Origin: Candidatus Methylomirabilis sp.
GTDB taxonomy: Bacteria > Muiribacteriota > Ozemobacteria > Ozemobacterales > Ozemobacteraceae
Direction: 5' to 3'
Length of the DNA: 61,295 bases
Assembly (NCBI GenBank): GCA_020722725.1
Contig: DYKG01000018.1
Coordinates: 1-61,295, forward strand
Shown: piece after piece, positions 6,059 through 14,992 of the stretch
How the letters are laid out: the number at the start of each line of letters is the position of its first letter
Numbering within the stretch: position 1 is the stretch's first letter
Made by a program: the position numbers and the translations under genes
Notes under the pieces: model-generated
Told to the model about the DNA's origin: nothing
Databases searched by the model: none
What the model saw: the letters and a program-made list of their open reading frames with translations, nothing else

Positions 6059-9034
6059 ATGGTCAGTATAGATAGAAACTGGGTCGGAGGCCTGTCGTCG
6101 GGTCTTGATACTCAGGGTCTTATTGACAAAATGATCCAGGCTGAAAGCTTCCAGAAATTCACTCTGGAACGCAAGCGCAATACTGTTTCTCTGCAGCAGA
6201 CAATGTTACAGGATATCAACCTGAAATTGTTCAATCTACAGAGTAAGGCAACAGACCTGACTTTCAGCCGAACCTTCAATTCCAAAAAAGTTGACCCCAG
6301 CGATGCAAGAAAGGTCAATGCCACTGCCAGTACCGACGCTGCCATCGGCAGCTATACCGTTCATGTAAAGCAGCTTGCAACTTCAACCACCGTTTCATCA
6401 AAGGGCAAGCTGGCAGGCTCGCTCGAGCTTGGTTACAATCTCAAATCGACCAACCCGGTTGGCGGCTCTTCCACCACGCTTGGCGCTCTTGGAGTTACCG
6501 GCGGCGATCTTGAAATGCGAATTCTGTCGGGTGGTTCGGGCACCTTTACCGTTTCTACTGGTGCAGGGGCCACGACTTCGGTAAAAGATATGGTAACCAA
6601 CATCAATACCAGTATCAATGCCAAGCCCGAACTAAAGGGCAAGATCAACGCCACTTACGACGAGAAAAACAACCGGGTTAAATTCAACCTGCTTGATAAC
6701 AGCCTCGAGATGTCGGTAAGCGATCTTGGGGCATCGACCATTGTTTCGTCGATGTTTGAAGCAGATGGTCAGATTGACCTTGATAAGAACATACCTACCA
6801 AAGACTCTGCTCTGAAAGCAATCAGAGCTGGGCTCGACACTACGGTGGCCGACTTGGGAATCGTTCAGGGCACTTTTACCATCGAACGCAGCGGCACCGG
6901 AACTCCTGAGAGTTTTGATACCTCTGTGCTGGCTCCTGGTGCAACGTTGCAGGATATGATCAACGAATTGAACCATCAGATCGATACCAAGGCAACTCTG
7001 GTCAATGGCGGCGTGCCAACCGGAGACCCGGCCGATCGCCTGGTGGAATTCAGATTCGACTCCGGAAGTGGAAAGCTGCAGCTGGTCAATAAAAACTCGG
7101 GCGATAGCAGCTTTTTCAGTTTAACTGATGGCACTGGCGACATGACCAATGTGCTGTTTGGCGCCCCTGTCAGGATTTCGGCACTCGATAAGGGTGCAAA
7201 ACTGAATCAGGAGACTTTTCCAAAAGGCATAACCAGCGGAAAATTTACGGTTGATGGTGTTCAGATTTCGATTGATGGCGCTGCCGATGATCTGCAGGGA
7301 GTTCTATCAAGAATTACGGCATTGACCGATATTCGTGCAGAATACGATTCTGGGCGTGACACGATCAAGCTGACCCGCAAAGATGGCAGCACAGCTCCGA
7401 TTGGGTTGGGGTCTTCAACCGATTCAAGTAACTTTCTTTCGGTTACCGGCTTGATTGCCGGCACCCAGGCTTCCGCCGCCCAGCTTGAATCGACCGCCAG
7501 TCTGGGCAAAACTCTGGCGCAGGCCCATGACAGTGATATTGCAACCCAGTTTGGCGTCGGTGCCGGAACATTAAAAATCAATGTTAACGGCACTTCAACC
7601 AATATAAATTACAATGGCACTGAGTCATTAACCGACATTCTCGACCAGGTCAGTAATATCGACGGAGTCGACAAGGCTTATTATGATGCTTCAACCGGTA
7701 AGGTAGTGGTTTCTACCGATGAAAAGGGAAGCGCGGCTTCTCTGGAAATTCAGGACGGTGCCGGCACTCTGGCATCCGCTCTTGGCCTGGCTACCGGTGC
7801 GGTCAACGGTTCCGATACAGGATCATCGATTGAAAGTGCGCGCCCGATTTCAGATGTAAAAACCTCTTCAACTCTTGATAATGCCGGCTTTTCAACTGAG
7901 GTCAAAGGGGGCACCTTCACGATCAACGGGGTGCAGTTTTATATTAACAGCACCAGTTCATCGACGCTTGATTCGTTGATCAATTCAATCAACAGTCACG
8001 AATCGGTCGGGGTTAAAGCTCATTACGACCCGACCAATGGCAAGTTTGTTCTGACTTCAACCCAGACCGGTAACACGGCGATAGCTCTTGGTTCGGCTAC
8101 CGACACCAGCAATTTTCTGTCGGCCATGGGTCTGGTAGGTGCAGAGCAGGATGTGGGGCAGAATTCGGTTTACAGTGTTGACGGAATTTTTGGCGGTGCA
8201 GATCAAATCAGCCAGAGTAATACGGTGAGCGATGTTATTGATGGTGTAACTCTTGAATTGTATGATGTAACCGGTGCTTCTGGTGAAGTGATCGGTATTA
8301 CCGCCGATACCGAAGTGGCAAAAACTGCAATCGACGACTTTCTTAAGCTCTACAATGAAGTCACCGAAACGATTTATTCCAAGTTGACCGAAGAGCGTAA
8401 CTGGGATCTGGAAGCTCTTACCGATAAAGAACTTAATTCTTTAAGTGAGGCAGACAGAACAGCTTATGAAGAGGCTTATCAGATTGGGCTGCTTTCTGGT
8501 GATAACACTTTGAGAAGTGTGCGTTCGCAGATGCGTCTGGTAATGTCTTCGGTCGTTCCAGGTATTGATGGTTTGCTCGACAGCCTTTCAGATATTGGCA
8601 TAACCACAGGTGTTGTTGGTTCGAGCTATAAAGACACGATGGTGGGCACTTTGCAGATCACTGACGAAGAAAAGCTCAGCAAGGCATTGGCTGAAAACCC
8701 TGGCAAGGTTGCCGACCTGTTCAGCAAAGACGACACCGATACCAACAAAATGGGTATTGCCAGAAGATTGAAAACCGTATTAAATGAATTCACCAAGTCT
8801 GACGGTATCATGACCAAGCGGGTTGGCCGGTCTGGAGTTACCAATTCAAACAGCCAGCTCGATCAGCAGATCAGCACTTTGAACAATCAGATTGCCGATC
8901 AGGAAGACCGTCTCAAGACCAGGGAAGAAGCGCTGTTGAAGCAATTTGCCGATCTGGAAAAATCGCTTTCAGATTATCAGTCGCAGTCGTCGGCCTTTGC
9001 CAGCCAGCTGGCGCAGCTTGGTGGAAGGAAATAA
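6059..9034 (+). CDS. fliD: flagellar filament cap protein FliD (991 aa)
   Basis: Filament-capping protein that guides flagellin polymerisation at the tip. The N-terminus has the FliD_N hallmark GLSSGLDTQGLIDKMIQAE and a coiled-coil-prone helix. The C-terminal ~270 residues contain the FliD_C region (DFLKLYNEVTE-like start) and a final coiled coil ending SSAFASQLAQLGG. At 991 residues it is about twice the enterobacterial protein. The extra length is in the middle, which contains repeated flagellin-IN-type modules: GKFTVDGVQISIDG...SSTDSSNFLSVTGL at about 395-470 and GTFTINGVQFYINS...SATDTSNFLSAMGL at about 620-700. RBS AGGAGG is well placed. Confidence 0.95.
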   Translation: MVSIDRNWVGGLSSGLDTQGLIDKMIQAESFQKFTLERKRNTVSLQQTMLQDINLKLFNLQSKATDLTFSRTFNSKKVDPSDARKVNATASTDAAIGSYTVHVKQLATSTTVSSKGKLAGSLELGYNLKSTNPVGGSSTTLGALGVTGGDLEMRILSGGSGTFTVSTGAGATTSVKDMVTNINTSINAKPELKGKINATYDEKNNRVKFNLLDNSLEMSVSDLGASTIVSSMFEADGQIDLDKNIPTKDSALKAIRAGLDTTVADLGIVQGTFTIERSGTGTPESFDTSVLAPGATLQDMINELNHQIDTKATLVNGGVPTGDPADRLVEFRFDSGSGKLQLVNKNSGDSSFFSLTDGTGDMTNVLFGAPVRISALDKGAKLNQETFPKGITSGKFTVDGVQISIDGAADDLQGVLSRITALTDIRAEYDSGRDTIKLTRKDGSTAPIGLGSSTDSSNFLSVTGLIAGTQASAAQLESTASLGKTLAQAHDSDIATQFGVGAGTLKINVNGTSTNINYNGTESLTDILDQVSNIDGVDKAYYDASTGKVVVSTDEKGSAASLEIQDGAGTLASALGLATGAVNGSDTGSSIESARPISDVKTSSTLDNAGFSTEVKGGTFTINGVQFYINSTSSSTLDSLINSINSHESVGVKAHYDPTNGKFVLTSTQTGNTAIALGSATDTSNFLSAMGLVGAEQDVGQNSVYSVDGIFGGADQISQSNTVSDVIDGVTLELYDVTGASGEVIGITADTEVAKTAIDDFLKLYNEVTETIYSKLTEERNWDLEALTDKELNSLSEADRTAYEEAYQIGLLSGDNTLRSVRSQMRLVMSSVVPGIDGLLDSLSDIGITTGVVGSSYKDTMVGTLQITDEEKLSKALAENPGKVADLFSKDDTDTNKMGIARRLKTVLNEFTKSDGIMTKRVGRSGVTNSNSQLDQQISTLNNQIADQEDRLKTREEALLKQFADLEKSLSDYQSQSSAFASQLAQLGGRK

Positions 9035-9041
9035 ACTTTGA

Positions 9042-9665
9042 GTGCAGGAAGGTGAAAATTTGGAAATTCTGCTGAATGGCAAGCCTCTGCCAATTGAGGG
9101 GCTTGATGAAGATAGTCGAATGTCTGAACTGGTAAAAACCGTTGAAAAATCATTGCTTGGCAGTGCTATGACCATCGTTGATATTGTTGCTGATGGTGAA
9201 AGTTACTCGCCGGATGAGTCAGAAAAACTTGATGATATGAAGCTTGCCCAGTTTGACAAGATCGAGCTTGTTTGCGCAACTGCCCAGGAAATGGTAAGAA
9301 TTGCGATTCAGGATGGGGCTGAAGGTCTTGAGCACATTGAAGAGCTGTCTGCAGAAGTTGCGAACGACCTGCGGGTTGGTCGGGTAAAAGATGCGATGGA
9401 TCGATATCTGCATCTGATTGACGGCATCGAATGGCTGACGACGATGTTGAAAAATGCTGATCGTGCCTATGCGGCTGCCATGGCCGAATCTTCGCTTGAA
9501 TTTGACCGTCAGAGCCTGATTCAGCGTCTGGCCGAACAAACCGAAGCAGTGACCAATGCCCAGGAAAACCAGGATTGGGTTGGTCTTGCGGACATTCTTG
9601 AGTATGAATTTCCCGAGCTGTTTCAAGATGGTAAACGTTTATTTGAAAGGCTGCTCGATATCTGA
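9042..9665 (+). CDS. unknown flagellar-operon protein (207 aa)
   Basis: Cytoplasmic, acidic protein with no signal peptide. The first ~75 residues look like a small beta-rich, ubiquitin-like or Ras-binding-like fold (MEILLNGKPLPIEG then VDGESY-type strands), the rest is predicted helical. I do not recognise the family. It lies between fliD and maf, seven bases after the fliD stop, and its TGA shares a base with the maf ATG, so it belongs to the filament assembly operon. A chaperone or glycosylation-partner role is possible but unproven. The GTG at 9042 is the longest start; the in-frame TTG at 9060 has a better-spaced AGGAAGG (9046-9052) and may be the true start. Confidence 0.75.
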   Translation: MQEGENLEILLNGKPLPIEGLDEDSRMSELVKTVEKSLLGSAMTIVDIVADGESYSPDESEKLDDMKLAQFDKIELVCATAQEMVRIAIQDGAEGLEHIEELSAEVANDLRVGRVKDAMDRYLHLIDGIEWLTTMLKNADRAYAAAMAESSLEFDRQSLIQRLAEQTEAVTNAQENQDWVGLADILEYEFPELFQDGKRLFERLLDI

Positions 9666-11608
9666 TGGAAAATTCGTTTTTAACCGGTAATCTTGAGCTG
9701 CTCAAGCGTCTTCCGGCATTGAACAGTCTGGTGCTGCACTGGCAGAAAAACCATCGCAGCGAACTTTATACGGTTGAAAACGCAAAAGCCGGAGTGCCGA
9801 CTTTGACGGTCAGGCTGTCTGATGAACGCTCTTCGAGTTATCACAGTCGGTATGACCCGGTTAAAGAAGCAATTCGTCAGGTCGAAACGGCCTATGAAGG
9901 GCAGACCCACGTTTTGCTGCTGGGCTTTGGCCTGGGTTACATGACGGAAGAGATTCTCAACCGATTGCCTCAGGGGGTGGCGGGTTCACAGGTTTTTGTG
10001 GTCGAGCCTGATCCGGGCGTATTTTACAGCGCTTTGCAGTCGCGTGATTTAAGCAGTCTGCTCAAGAATCCGAGAATTGTCTGGTGTGTCGGCATGACGC
10101 CCGACCAGATCGGTGATTTCTGGAACACTACCCTTGACTGGACGGTGATGGAAAAGCTGGCGATTATCGATCATCCACCGTCAATGGCAAGATTCAAACA
10201 AAATTTTGAACGGGTTGTCGAAAAAATCAGATATCTCTGCAACAAATCGAAGGGCAACCTTGTAACTCTCATGCATGCAGGGTTTGAATTCCACTCGAAT
10301 TATTTTGCCAATCTGGCGCAGAGTTTTACCATGCCCGGGATTGGCCGGCTTTTTGACAAGTTCAAGGGCGTTCCGGTCATAATCGTGGCGGCCGGCCCAT
10401 CGCTTGACAAGAACATTCATCTGCTCAAGCAGATAAAGGGCAGGTTTCCGATTATTGCAGTAGATACAGCGTTCAGGCAACTGATTGCCAGCCAGATCAA
10501 GCCCGATATTGTCTGTGCGGCTGATCCGTCTTATGAAAATTCTCTCGATTTTGTCGGAGTTGAAGACGTTTCAGACGTGGTGCTGGCGCTTGAGCCAATG
10601 ACGCACCCTGATATTTTTAACAGTTTCAAGGGTCCGCGCATGGTAATGACCTTTGGCGGCGGGCTTTACCCGATAATGAAAGATTATCGTGAGTCGGTCG
10701 GCACACTGGTGTGCTGGGGTTCAATCGCAACCACAGTCTTTGATCTTGCAGTAAGAACCGGTGCTGATCCGCTGGTTTTTGTGGGGCTTGATCTTTCATT
10801 TGCCGATGGGCGATTGCACGCGCGGGGTTCGTATTCTGACGATCTGTTATATGAGAAGGTTCATGCCTATAATTCAATCGAGCATGAAACCGCCGATTAC
10901 ATTGCGACCCGAGGCGCCTATAAATTGGTCAAGCCTGACGGCACAGTTTTATATACCGACCGCAATATGAAATTGTATAAAGACTGGTTTGAAGACCAGT
11001 TCAGGCAGACAGGGCGCAAAATCATCAATGCCACCGAAGGCGGGGCGGTTGATCGCTTTGTCGAGCTGATGAGCCTTGAGCAGGTAATGCAGCGTTATGC
11101 TGATAAGAGTGCTGATGTTGCCGGTATTTTGCATCAGGCCTTGACTGAGCCGGTCAAGGCTGATGTTAAAGGTTTGCTTGAGCGACTAAGCTCGATCAGA
11201 AAGCGCATCAGCATCAATGAAACGACTTTGCGCCGCTCGGTATCACAGACCAGAAAGATTCTCACCAATTATGGCCGTAACAAGCCAGAAGAGCTGACCG
11301 GCACCAACCGTGTCGAATTTTTTGATGTACTCAGGGCGCATGATGAATTGTGTGGCGACAAGGAAATTTTTCCGTGGCTGTCGATTCATCAGGCCAAATT
11401 TATTACCAGGCATATCATGCAGGTAAATGGGCTGAAAGCAGATACCCAGGCCACAGTTTCCGACTGGCTCGATGAAATCAGCCAGTTTTTTGCAGCCCTC
11501 GACAAATTTCATCAATATCAGATGCCGTTATTAGATAAAGCTCTGGCATCTTTACAGGCAGGCAGATCAAAAAAATTTTCACGAGGGGAGAGTTTCCCGG
11601 ATGAATAA
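9665..11608 (+). CDS. Maf/DUF115 motility-associated glycosyltransferase-like protein (647 aa)
   Basis: Member of the 6-hydroxymethylpterin-diphosphokinase MptE-like (DUF115) family. In Campylobacter, Aeromonas and others the Maf members are needed to attach nonulosonic acids to flagellin. The core motif VPVIIVAAGPSLDKNIHLL is at about residues 237-255, followed by AVDTAFRQL, a DIVCAADPS stretch and FVGLDLSFADGRLHARG near residue 375. The N-terminal ~200 residues contain an HVLLLGFGLGYM nucleotide-binding-like segment. Start overlaps the preceding stop (TGATG) and fliS starts eight bases before its end. A second paralog lies at 27,828-29,753 in the pse operon. Confidence 0.88.
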   Translation: MENSFLTGNLELLKRLPALNSLVLHWQKNHRSELYTVENAKAGVPTLTVRLSDERSSSYHSRYDPVKEAIRQVETAYEGQTHVLLLGFGLGYMTEEILNRLPQGVAGSQVFVVEPDPGVFYSALQSRDLSSLLKNPRIVWCVGMTPDQIGDFWNTTLDWTVMEKLAIIDHPPSMARFKQNFERVVEKIRYLCNKSKGNLVTLMHAGFEFHSNYFANLAQSFTMPGIGRLFDKFKGVPVIIVAAGPSLDKNIHLLKQIKGRFPIIAVDTAFRQLIASQIKPDIVCAADPSYENSLDFVGVEDVSDVVLALEPMTHPDIFNSFKGPRMVMTFGGGLYPIMKDYRESVGTLVCWGSIATTVFDLAVRTGADPLVFVGLDLSFADGRLHARGSYSDDLLYEKVHAYNSIEHETADYIATRGAYKLVKPDGTVLYTDRNMKLYKDWFEDQFRQTGRKIINATEGGAVDRFVELMSLEQVMQRYADKSADVAGILHQALTEPVKADVKGLLERLSSIRKRISINETTLRRSVSQTRKILTNYGRNKPEELTGTNRVEFFDVLRAHDELCGDKEIFPWLSIHQAKFITRHIMQVNGLKADTQATVSDWLDEISQFFAALDKFHQYQMPLLDKALASLQAGRSKKFSRGESFPDE

Positions 11609-12029
11609 CGCCTATACCCAGAATGCTGCCTACCGTAAAACGCAGATTGAGACTGCATCACCAGAGATGCTGATTCTAATGCTGTATGACGGCGCGATCA
11701 AGTTTATCGGTCAGGCGGAGATTGCTTTTGAAGATAAGAACATCGAGCAGATCAGCAATATGCTGCTGCGGATTCAGGCAATCTTTACCGAGCTTCTGAC
11801 TGCCCTCGACAAGGAAAAGGGCGGCGAGATTGCAGTTAATCTGGAGCGTCTGTATGTATTCTTTCTCGAGCAGCTCAGCGAAGCGAATGTCAAGAAAGAC
11901 CCCAAGCCATTGCAGGATATCAAGCCTTTAATCATAAATCTGCGCAACACCTGGGAACAGGCGATGCAGAAACATCAGGGCACAGTCGGGGTGAACCAGC
12001 CCCGTCCGCGTTTGAATGTCGCTGTGTAA
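11601..12029 (+). CDS. fliS: flagellin export chaperone FliS (142 aa)
   Basis: FliS binds unfolded flagellin C-termini and delivers them to the export gate. The protein has the classic N-terminal AYRKTQIETASPEMLILMLYDGAIKFI, a four-helix-bundle pattern and the usual length plus a ~15-residue Pro-rich tail. It overlaps the end of maf by eight bases, so coupling is likely. Its position after fliD and maf and near the flagellins is normal for this system. Confidence 0.95.
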   Translation: MNNAYTQNAAYRKTQIETASPEMLILMLYDGAIKFIGQAEIAFEDKNIEQISNMLLRIQAIFTELLTALDKEKGGEIAVNLERLYVFFLEQLSEANVKKDPKPLQDIKPLIINLRNTWEQAMQKHQGTVGVNQPRPRLNVAV

Positions 12030-12050
12030 AAGGACAGGGAGGTGAATGCC

Positions 12051-12230
12051 GTGTCTGGAGTAAACAGTGTGGGTAGTGGCTCTAATGTTGCTGATCTGAT
12101 GAAAATTCTTGAAACCAGTCAGCAGGCAAGCATTGAAATGGCTGAAAAGCTGATCAGGGTTGCCAATGCGGCTCAAGTTTCTCAGTCAGAAGCAACCGGG
12201 TTGGGGCAGGTGCTCGATCTTTACGCCTGA
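12051..12230 (+). CDS. small motility-operon protein (59 aa), possibly YjfB-like
   Basis: Short, mostly helical protein with a Gly/Ser-rich N-terminus, a QQASIEMAEKLIRVANAAQ helix and a C-terminal LGQVLDLYA. The pattern (QQ.S...A.K...A....L..L) loosely recalls the YjfB-type putative motility proteins. I chose GTG 12,051 because AGGGAGG ends at 12,042, eight bases away; the in-frame GTG at 12,042 overlaps that site and is unlikely. It is the last gene before the terminator at 12,247, closing the flagellar operon. Confidence 0.6.
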   Translation: MSGVNSVGSGSNVADLMKILETSQQASIEMAEKLIRVANAAQVSQSEATGLGQVLDLYA

Positions 12231-12246
12231 CTTATCCCGTGTCCTG

Positions 12247-12282
12247 AAAAAGAGAAGAATCATTTGATTTTTCTCTTTTTTT
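12247..12282 (+). terminator. intrinsic terminator closing the flagellar block
   Basis: AAAAAGAGAA (12,247-12,256) pairs with TTCTCTTTTT, and an inner AATC/GATT stem closes on loop ATTT. The 3' arm runs into further T residues. It lies 16 bases after the stop of the small motility gene and separates the flagellar operon from the radical SAM gene. Confidence 0.85.
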
Positions 12283-12349
12283 ATTCCCAACAATCAGGTA
12301 ACATGACGGCAGAATGCCAATTTGATGGAGAATCGTCATCGCAACCGGT

Positions 12350-13996
12350 TTGATTTTTTTTGTCAGCGGACTTGTTCCTTTGTATCGCAAGGCGATAGAC
12401 CCTGCTACGCCGATAAATGCCGGCTCAGGTGCTCTTGAAATTCTGCATCGCCGTTTAAAGGGGCGTTCAGGAATTTCGGGTCAGGCTCTGGTCATGCCTG
12501 AATCCATGCGTAATTCTGAACTGCAGCGTCAGGCGGCTGGGCTTGGAATTGAAAGATTCTTTTTTGCCGATGAAAAGGTGGTTGAAAAGCCGGTAAGCCT
12601 GCGGCAGCAGCGCTGGGGTATTGAAGATGACAGCGGCTGCGAGGAATGGGTCGGAGCTGCTTTTGCTCTACCTCTTGAAAAAATGCGGTGGTCTGAGGTG
12701 ATTATCGTTCCCCTTGAAAATCTTCTGGTTGATGCAAATGCGGTGCAAAAGAGCCTGCGGCTTTATTTCCAGGAAGGCTTTGAAATTTGCTTCTCAACTG
12801 AGCGTCAGCCTGGTGCCAACTGGACAATCATAAGTGCCGAGGTTTTGAAAGCGCTGGCCCTGAACCACGACGATCTGATGTGGGCCCGTGGCGGGCTGGC
12901 CTGGGCTTTGCGCAAGCCGCTGTATCCTTTCAATGTGGGTTTTTATCATTGTCCGCGAACCAGGGCCAGAATCAATGTGGACCTTCGTCTGAACCGCCAT
13001 TGTACATTTGAAGTTTTCAAAAGAACAGTTGATTCAGAATTTTCATCGCCGGCTTTTTCTTATGAGCGCTGGCTTGACGAGTCGGGCTGGGAGCAGAAAT
13101 ACTGCGATCAGCAGCCTGAAACCATCGTTGTCGAACCATCGGCAATGTGCCAGGCATCCTGTCTCGGGTGCCCTCACAATGGCATGGATCGTCGTCAGGG
13201 GTTGATGCCAGTTGGAACATTCAAAAAAATATTGGAATCTCTCGATGTTTCTGAGTCGCGCTGGGTTTTTTCAGGATGTGGCGAGCCGTTACTTAATCCT
13301 GCTCTTTCAGATATGATCAGTGAAGTTTCGCGGGCTCCGGTAATGCTTGTTACTTCTCTTCAGAGAATGCCGGCTGAAGGTTTTTGCTTTTCAGGAATAG
13401 ATCAGCTTCGTATCAGTGTTGACGCCCTTGAGTCCCAGGGTTTTGAAGCGAACCGCCCGGGCTGCAGCTGGAAAAACGTTGAGGCTTTCATTGCGGATTC
13501 GGCGGTTAGAAAGGCTGCTTCGCCAGATTATTTCCCGGAGCTGGGAGTTACCATGGTTCGCCATTCAAAAACAGAAGAGATGATTCTGCCATTTTTAAAT
13601 TACTGGAAAAAGGTGGCAAAACCGGTTTTTTCAGAGCTTTATTTTAAATGGCCATTTGATATTGCGCCAGACAAGATGCAGTGGTTTCAGATCCTGGGTG
13701 AAAACAGTTTTCTTGGGAAGATTGAAAAGACCGGCAAAATAGATTTTACTCCGGTCAAGAGAAGGGTTTGTCGCCATGCAGTGCTTTCTACCACAATTCT
13801 GTGGGATGGTTCGGTTACTCTCTGTCCGTTTGATACCGAAGGCAGAATGGCAATTGGCAATGTGAACCGGCAATCACTGATTGATATCTGGCAGAGCAAT
13901 TTAGCCAGACAATTCAGAAAAGCTCATCTGCAGCATGATTTTGCAGCGGCGTCGCCTTTTTGCCGTGATTGTCGCGACTGGTATCATAATTTGTAG
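12350..13996 (+). CDS. radical SAM/SPASM protein, spiro-SPASM-like (548 aa)
   Basis: Radical SAM enzyme with the [4Fe-4S] motif CQASCLGC (Cys 267, 271, 274) in the middle of the chain, a GCGEPLLNP glycine motif and a C-terminal SPASM-type cysteine set (VCRHAV, LCPFD, FCRDCRDW). The N-terminal ~200 residues look like a nucleotidyltransferase or glycosyltransferase-type fold (LEILHRRLKG, VIIVPLENLLVDA). This two-part layout matches the spiro-SPASM family known from spirochaetes; its substrate is unknown. The location just after flagellar genes suggests a link to motility or surface modification. The start is uncertain: TTG 12,350 is the first usual start codon, but the frame is open from 12,326 and no well-placed ribosome site is seen. 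Confidence 0.85.
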   Translation: MIFFVSGLVPLYRKAIDPATPINAGSGALEILHRRLKGRSGISGQALVMPESMRNSELQRQAAGLGIERFFFADEKVVEKPVSLRQQRWGIEDDSGCEEWVGAAFALPLEKMRWSEVIIVPLENLLVDANAVQKSLRLYFQEGFEICFSTERQPGANWTIISAEVLKALALNHDDLMWARGGLAWALRKPLYPFNVGFYHCPRTRARINVDLRLNRHCTFEVFKRTVDSEFSSPAFSYERWLDESGWEQKYCDQQPETIVVEPSAMCQASCLGCPHNGMDRRQGLMPVGTFKKILESLDVSESRWVFSGCGEPLLNPALSDMISEVSRAPVMLVTSLQRMPAEGFCFSGIDQLRISVDALESQGFEANRPGCSWKNVEAFIADSAVRKAASPDYFPELGVTMVRHSKTEEMILPFLNYWKKVAKPVFSELYFKWPFDIAPDKMQWFQILGENSFLGKIEKTGKIDFTPVKRRVCRHAVLSTTILWDGSVTLCPFDTEGRMAIGNVNRQSLIDIWQSNLARQFRKAHLQHDFAAASPFCRDCRDWYHNL

Positions 13997-14076
13997 GCTT
14001 GAGGCCTGTTTAATATGGCATTCATGCTTTTTTTACATTGGCCGGCCCCTATCGCATATTTCTTCGGTAATCCGTT

Positions 14077-14934
14077 TTATTTAGCGCATCTGGCGCACTT
14101 TTTGTTTACACCCATGATTTTGTATTCATAGCAAATCGGGCACTGATCTTTGGTTTCAGCTTTTTTCATGGTTTCTTTGCCATGGTCGTGCCCAGAAGAG
14201 CATTTGCCTGAAATTTTGCAGCACTTTTCGCTTTTATAGTTGGGGCAGCCTGGACAGTCAACGCCTTCATTACATTTTACTTCGGTTGCACATGCTGAGG
14301 CGCAGCATGATTTTACAGCTGACGGGCAGGTGCTGCATGCTGATTTTTGAACTGGTTTGGCGTTTTCTACGCATTTGTCGCAGCAGCTTCCATGGGTAGT
14401 GCAACAATCTTCGGTTTTGGCATTGCAGCCTTTTCTGTGGCGTTTATTGTAGCGATGATACTCGCCTTTGAAATGTCGGCGGGCTTTTTTATTATAGCGG
14501 TGGTATTCACCTTTTTCGTTTTCAATAGACTCTAATTCAGACTTGCATGCTTTTTTGCAATCACAGACTTTTTTGCCGCATTTTTTGCATTCGATGCCTT
14601 TTCCGCAATCGCAAATATGTTTGCCACAGTCGCTGCAGAAAGATTCACCGTGTGCAGGAGCGGGATTGCCTTTTCCTTCAGCGACGTCGATCAGATACTG
14701 GTCCCATTCGGCTTTCTTTTCTTCAAAAGATTCCTGCAGGGCTCTGAGCATTTCACGGTCTTCGACGGTGGGGTTGGCGCGGGAAAGCAGGCCAAGAATC
14801 TGCTGGCGCATGACCTGCATCTGAGCGACGTGGTCAAGCCATTTGTCGGAGCTGACGTTGTTAATGTCGCCAGCAAAGGCATTTGAACAAAATGCCAGGA
14901 ACAGTCCAAAAAGAATTGCACAAACTTTCTTCAT
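14077..14934 (-). CDS. cysteine-rich exported protein (285 aa)
   Basis: A signal peptide (MKKVCAILFGLFLAFCSNAFA) leads to a mature chain with about 30 cysteines. Residues 22-90 are helical and cysteine-free; then come clusters such as CSDCGKHICDCGKG, CKKCGKKVCDCKKAC, CCTTHGSCCDKC, CPGCPNYKSEKCC and CPICYEYKI, ending CARCAK. A GEYHRYNK motif occurs twice, about 15 residues apart, at 142-165. HDHG near the end adds possible metal ligands. The CxxC pairs suggest metal binding or a disulfide-rich envelope protein. I do not recognise the family. GGAGG sits just before the ATG. Heads a separate minus-strand gene. Confidence 0.85.
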   Translation of the reverse strand: MKKVCAILFGLFLAFCSNAFAGDINNVSSDKWLDHVAQMQVMRQQILGLLSRANPTVEDREMLRALQESFEEKKAEWDQYLIDVAEGKGNPAPAHGESFCSDCGKHICDCGKGIECKKCGKKVCDCKKACKSELESIENEKGEYHRYNKKARRHFKGEYHRYNKRHRKGCNAKTEDCCTTHGSCCDKCVENAKPVQKSACSTCPSAVKSCCASACATEVKCNEGVDCPGCPNYKSEKCCKISGKCSSGHDHGKETMKKAETKDQCPICYEYKIMGVNKKCARCAK

Positions 14935-14992
14935 AAAGCCTCCATAGGTTTTTTGGTGGGTTTATTTTAACTTTTCAGCCGGCAAAAGTAAA

